A stretch of DNA of 7,743 nt, taken from NCBI GenBank assembly GCA_030696435.1, contig JAUYSF010000068.1, positions 1-7,743 of the forward strand, given 5' to 3'. The notes below the pieces were generated by a model. The model saw only the letters and a list, made by a program, of their open reading frames with translations. It did not search any database and was not told the origin of the DNA. Shown here one piece after another: positions 4,518-7,743 of this stretch (position 1 is its first letter; the number at the start of each line of letters is the position of its first letter). This DNA comes from Desulfoprunum sp. (GTDB taxonomy: Bacteria; Desulfobacterota; Desulfobulbia; Desulfobulbales; Desulfocapsaceae). The position numbers and the translations under genes were made by a program.

Positions 4518-6971
4518 TCACGGGGCAATACCGAGTTCCTGCTCTTTTTTGAGGATGCGCAGCCTAGTCTTGACCGCCGAGTCCGGGATCAGGCTGATGG
4601 AATCGATTCCGCATTCCACCAGAAAGGTGGCGAACTCAGGGAAGTCTGAGGGGGCCTGGCCGCAGATACCGATCTTGCGGCCCCGTCGTTTTGCGACATC
4701 AATGACCATCTTGACCAGGGTCTTCACTGCTGGGTTGCGTTCATCAAAGATATGGGCGACAAGGTCCGAGTCCCGATCAAGCCCGAGGGTCAACTGGGTC
4801 AAATCGTTTGAACCGATGGAGAAGCCATCAAAGATATCGGCGAAGGCATCGGCACAGATGACATTTGAGGGGATCTCGCACATCACGTAGACCTCAAGGC
4901 CATTCTCACCCTGAACCAGACCAAATTCCTTCATAGTTTCAATGACTTTTTTACCTTCTTCAGGAGTTCGGCAGAAGGGCACCATGAGTTTGATATTGGT
5001 CAGTCCCATGTCATTGCGGGCCTTCAACAGACCCTTGCATTCGAGTTCAAAGGCGGCCTTGTATTTGGGATCATAGTAGCGGGATGCCCCACGCCAGCCG
5101 ATCATCGGGTTGGATTCCACCGGTTCGTAGAGTTTGCCGCCGACCAGATTGGCGTATTCATTTGATTTGAAGTCAGACAGGCGAACAATGACATCCTTTG
5201 GATAAAAACCCGCAGCGATCCGGCCGACCCCTTCGGCTATCTTGTCGATGAAGAATTGGCGCTTGTCTTGCGGGTATGCTGCCGTTCTCTTGTCTATTTC
5301 TTGTATAATCTCAGCTATCTCCGCATCTCCTTCAGCGGCTTTTTTCTGAAGACTGTCATAATTATAGAGGGCGAGAGGATGGATGCCGATGTGGGCGTTG
5401 ATGATGAATTCCTCGCGGGCCAGACCAACGCCGTCGTTGGGCACCTGGCACTCGAAAAAGGCCTTCTCCGGCATGCCGACATTGAGCATGATCTTGGTTC
5501 GGGTCTCGGGGATCTTGTCGAGATTGAGCCGTTCGATGGTGAAATCGATTTCGCCTTTAAAGACATAGCCGGTCTCGCCCTCGGCGCAGGAAACCGTGAC
5601 ATGCTGGCCTTGGGCAACCCGTTCAGTCCCGTCTACTGTGCCGATCAGGCAGGGGATACCGAGCTCACGGGAGATGATCGCGGCATGGCAGGTCCTGCCG
5701 CCGCGGTTAGTGACAATCGCTCCTGCCCTTTTCATGATCGGTTCCCAGTCCGGATCGGTCATGTCGGTGACCAAGACCTCTCCAGGCTGAAAATCATGGA
5801 TACCCGAGACGGTTTTGATCACCCGGGCAACGCCGTGGCCGATCTTGGCCCCTACGGCCTGGCCTTTGGCCAACACCTCGCCGTGTTCCTTGAGGAGATA
5901 GGTTTCGGTGATATTTCTTGAGGTCTGGGAATGGACGGTCTCAGGCCTGGCCTGGACAATAAAGAGCCCTCCGGTACCCGTCTTGATCCCGTCCCCGTCT
6001 TTTGCCCACTCAACATCCATGCTCTTGCCGTAGTGATCTTCAATGATCAGGGCCCACCTGGCCAGTTGCAGCAGTTCGTCATCGCTGAGGATATAGGAGT
6101 TGCGTTCCGCCTCGGTGGTCGGGATGTTGACAACCGGTTCATGGGCCTCGGGGCGGTTGTCATAGATCATCTTGATCTCTTTGGAGCCGAGACGTTTTGA
6201 GACGATGGGGCGTTTGCCATCTCTCAGGGTCGGTTTGAAGATGTAGTATTCATCGGGCGTAACCGCTCCCTGGACGATATTTTCACCAAGGCCCCAGGCC
6301 CCGGTGATATAGACGGCATTCTCAAAACCGGATTCGGTGTCGAGGGTGAACAGGACACCGGAGCAGGCCGAATCCGAACGCACCATCTTCTGCACGACGA
6401 TGGAAAGATAGACCTCGAATTGGCTAAAGCCCTTGTCATGTCGGTAGGAGATCGCCCGATCGGTAAAGAGGCTGGCAAAGCAGCGACTGCAGGAATCGAT
6501 TACCGCCTCGGCCCCTTGGATATTGAGATAGGTGTCCTGCTGGCCGGCAAAGGAGGCGTCGGGGAGGTCTTCGGCGGTGGCTGATGAGCGAATCGCCACA
6601 TCTACATTAGCCCCGTACTCCGCTTCCATCTTGCCGTAGGCCGCGATGATGGCCTGTCGCAGGTCGTCGGGGAAGGTGGCATTCCTGATGATCTCGCGCA
6701 CGTTTTTGCCGCGCTCCTGGAGGTTGCGCAGATCATGAGTGTCAAGCCCGGCCAGGGCCTCGTCCACTGCCTTCTGGATGCCGGTAGCCTGGATGAGATA
6801 TTGATAGGCGTAGGCCGTGACGGCAAATCCATGGGGCACTTTGACTCCGTGGGCGGTGAGATATTGATACATCTCTCCGAGTGAGGCATTTTTACCGCCG
6901 ACGATGGCAACATCTTCAATGCCGATATCGTCAAACCAGAGAATGAGTTCTTTGTCATGTGCCTGAGTCAT
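4518..6971 (-). CDS. ppsA: Phosphoenolpyruvate synthase (pyruvate, water dikinase)
   Basis: The 817-residue enzyme is close to the usual length of about 790-810. It converts ATP, pyruvate and water to PEP, AMP and phosphate in the cytoplasm, the entry step of gluconeogenesis from pyruvate. The start ATG 6971 has AGGAGA 7 bases upstream. Residues about 18-345 are the ATP-grasp PEP/pyruvate-binding domain (VGGKNASLGEM, VAIRSSATAEDLPDASFAGQ, FIVQARPETV). Residues about 370-470 are the swivelling phosphohistidine domain, with TNRGGRTCHAAIISRELGIP carrying catalytic His429. Residues about 490-812 are the TIM-barrel PEP-utilising domain (GVGLAREEF, GSNDLTQLTLGLDRDS, GICGQAPSD with catalytic Cys770). 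All key motifs are intact. It lacks an adjacent PpsR-type regulatory kinase/phosphatase in this window. A phosphohexomutase gene is divergent from it, which fits a gluconeogenic setting. Its sequence is more GC-rich than the left half of the window. Confidence 0.96.
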   Translation of the reverse strand: MTQAHDKELILWFDDIGIEDVAIVGGKNASLGEMYQYLTAHGVKVPHGFAVTAYAYQYLIQATGIQKAVDEALAGLDTHDLRNLQERGKNVREIIRNATFPDDLRQAIIAAYGKMEAEYGANVDVAIRSSATAEDLPDASFAGQQDTYLNIQGAEAVIDSCSRCFASLFTDRAISYRHDKGFSQFEVYLSIVVQKMVRSDSACSGVLFTLDTESGFENAVYITGAWGLGENIVQGAVTPDEYYIFKPTLRDGKRPIVSKRLGSKEIKMIYDNRPEAHEPVVNIPTTEAERNSYILSDDELLQLARWALIIEDHYGKSMDVEWAKDGDGIKTGTGGLFIVQARPETVHSQTSRNITETYLLKEHGEVLAKGQAVGAKIGHGVARVIKTVSGIHDFQPGEVLVTDMTDPDWEPIMKRAGAIVTNRGGRTCHAAIISRELGIPCLIGTVDGTERVAQGQHVTVSCAEGETGYVFKGEIDFTIERLNLDKIPETRTKIMLNVGMPEKAFFECQVPNDGVGLAREEFIINAHIGIHPLALYNYDSLQKKAAEGDAEIAEIIQEIDKRTAAYPQDKRQFFIDKIAEGVGRIAAGFYPKDVIVRLSDFKSNEYANLVGGKLYEPVESNPMIGWRGASRYYDPKYKAAFELECKGLLKARNDMGLTNIKLMVPFCRTPEEGKKVIETMKEFGLVQGENGLEVYVMCEIPSNVICADAFADIFDGFSIGSNDLTQLTLGLDRDSDLVAHIFDERNPAVKTLVKMVIDVAKRRGRKIGICGQAPSDFPEFATFLVECGIDSISLIPDSAVKTRLRILKKEQELGIAP

Positions 6972-7121
6972 ATATTTCTCCTGAGCCTGGAATGTGTTGG
7001 GGAGTAGTCCCGTGATGAGACGTACGCGAGCAATCTGCTGGTCTGCGACATGGAAATATCAAAGATATGGGTCTGATCGTCTGAGGAATATACCGATGCC
7101 GGCAAATCAGAAATATTGTAG

Positions 7122-7134
7122 AACTGTACAAGTT
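7122..7134. promoter_or_regulatory. AACT-GTACA-AGTT dyad overlapping the ppsA -10 box, possible operator
   Basis: AACTGTACAAGTT has 4-base inverted arms around GTACA and completely covers the -10 hexamer of the ppsA promoter candidate. That placement is typical of a repressor site. The 9-mer ACTGTACAA recurs at 7204-7212, over a weak promoter pointing at the phosphohexomutase gene. The regulator is unknown. Confidence 0.35.
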
Positions 7135-7151
7135 GTATTGATGCCTGTCAA
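7123..7151 (-). promoter_or_regulatory. Sigma-70 promoter candidate for ppsA
   Basis: On the minus strand a perfect -35 box TTGACA (7151-7146) is followed by exactly 17 bases and TACAGT (7128-7123), which matches 4 of 6 positions of TATAAT. Transcription would start near 7116, leaving a leader of about 145 bases before ATG 6971. The exact -35 and ideal spacing make this the best sigma-70 promoter I found in the window. Confidence 0.55.
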
Positions 7152-7319
7152 GATGCTGGAAGGGCAAAGAGATGGCCATTTGTCTGCAGGGAAAAAGGAA
7201 AATACTGTACAACTGGCAGGTTCTATCGTAAGACTACAACCCTGATACGCGCTGCATGTACATAGTATTCAGCATCCAACAGAGGCATTATTACAGGAAC
7301 ACCTTCGGAGGGAATGAAG

Positions 7320-7743
7320 ATGTCAGGTTTCGAACAGGCTGGAGAGCTTTTTGACCGCTATATTGTTGCCGGAAATCATGGGGCGAGCGACTATTTTGCC
7401 TTGATCAAGGAACTCGTGCGGCGGAAAAATACGGAAGGGGACGGATGGCAGGAGCATATTGACCGGGCCTATGCCGTATTGTATCAAGAAATGTGTGAAA
7501 ATCAGGGGGATCCGACTGAACCGGTAACATTTGGCACCTCGGGATGGCGCGGCAGGCTGGGTAAAGATATTTTTGTCCGGTCCGTGGCCATCGTCACCGC
7601 CGCCATTGTTGAGCTCTATGCTACCCTTGAAACCGATAGTTCGCTCGCTTCCCTGCTTGGTGTTATGAGCTATGACGAAGCCCGAAGGAGAGGTTGTGTG
7701 GTCGGTTTCGATAATCGCTTTGCAGTCGAGTCCCACGCTGCAG
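7320..7743 (+). CDS. Phosphoglucomutase/phosphomannomutase family protein, N-terminal part; 3' end outside window
   Basis: An open frame of 141 codons runs off the right edge. ATG 7320 has GGAGG (7307-7311) 8 bases upstream; an in-frame ATG at 7314 is only 2 bases from it and less likely. The first 70 residues (FEQAGELFDRYIVAGNHGAS, then LIKELVRR and an HIDRAYAVLYQEM helix) precede the family signature VTFGTSGWRGRLG at about 70-82. GCVVGFDNRF near residue 130 matches the domain I strand that normally reads VGxDxR. The active-site phosphoserine motif would be further right, outside the window. The family interconverts hexose 1- and 6-phosphates through a bisphosphate intermediate and feeds glycogen, nucleotide-sugar and polysaccharide synthesis. 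Which sugar is used cannot be decided from this part. It is divergent from ppsA, so it may be co-regulated with gluconeogenesis. Confidence 0.88.
   Translation, partial: MSGFEQAGELFDRYIVAGNHGASDYFALIKELVRRKNTEGDGWQEHIDRAYAVLYQEMCENQGDPTEPVTFGTSGWRGRLGKDIFVRSVAIVTAAIVELYATLETDSSLASLLGVMSYDEARRRGCVVGFDNRFAVESHAA

Larger units (their letters stand above)
6972..7319. other. 348-base divergent intergenic region between ppsA and the phosphohexomutase gene
   Basis: The region holds promoters and leaders for both genes. The ppsA promoter candidate is at 7123-7151, giving a leader of about 145 bases that contains a small GGGA-N4-TCCC hairpin (7000-7011). TGTACA occurs three times, at 7125-7130, 7206-7211 and 7257-7262. 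The first two sit in the identical 9-mer ACTGTACAA. A weak plus-strand promoter (TTGTCT at 7180-7185, 17 bases, TACTGT at 7203-7208) overlaps the second copy. No convincing gene is seen here. Confidence 0.6.

Noticed and set aside
5256..5921. Plus-strand 221-codon open frame within ppsA
   Set aside because: It lies entirely opposite the conserved PEP synthase coding sequence; a long antisense frame is expected from the codon bias of a GC-rich gene.
7323..7736. Minus-strand 137-codon frame opposite the phosphohexomutase
   Set aside because: The plus strand encodes the FGTSGWRG and GFDNRF family motifs; the minus frame has no motif.

Overview
The window looks like chromosomal DNA of a Gram-negative, probably anaerobic deltaproteobacterial lineage (Desulfobacterota; a Desulfobulbaceae-like member is my best guess). 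That guess rests on recognised protein families: a dikinase-type PEP synthase, a short Trm112/UPF0434 protein, a B12-type radical SAM protein, a periplasmic cupin, and a secreted protein resembling exosortase (PEP-CTERM) substrates. No rRNA, tRNA, CRISPR array, transposase or attachment site is visible.

Layout. Positions 1-3606 hold five genes, all on the minus strand. In transcription order they are a radical SAM protein (3606-2212), a periplasmic cupin (2137-1715), a 65-residue single-span membrane protein (1572-1375), a membrane-anchored protein with an Sm-like C-terminal domain (1265-792), and the N-terminal 174 residues of a secreted protein that runs off the left edge (524-1). A 685-base AT-rich divergent gap (3607-4291) follows. 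Then comes a small plus-strand Trm112-like zinc-ribbon gene (4292-4462), which converges on ppsA (6971-4518, minus) across a strong GC hairpin. A 348-base gap separates ppsA from a divergent plus-strand phosphohexomutase gene (7320 to the right edge).

Function. The right half is core carbon metabolism. PEP synthase makes PEP from pyruvate, the first gluconeogenic step, and the phosphohexomutase interconverts hexose 1- and 6-phosphates. The two genes share an intergenic region, so joint control is plausible. The left half is accessory and envelope-directed: three or four of its five products carry a signal peptide or membrane anchor. It is visibly more AT-rich than ppsA.

Regulation is the most interesting part. 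A near-consensus sigma-54 (-24/-12) promoter lies upstream of the exosortase-substrate-like gene. A second, weaker one lies at almost the same distance upstream of the radical SAM gene, with an array of AATGT/ACATT half-sites about 120 bases further up. PEP-CTERM genes are known in other bacteria to be controlled by the PrsK/PrsR two-component system with RpoN, so the two sites may mark a shared regulon. The ppsA promoter carries a TGTACA-centred dyad over its -10 element. No wholly new system can be demonstrated from this window.
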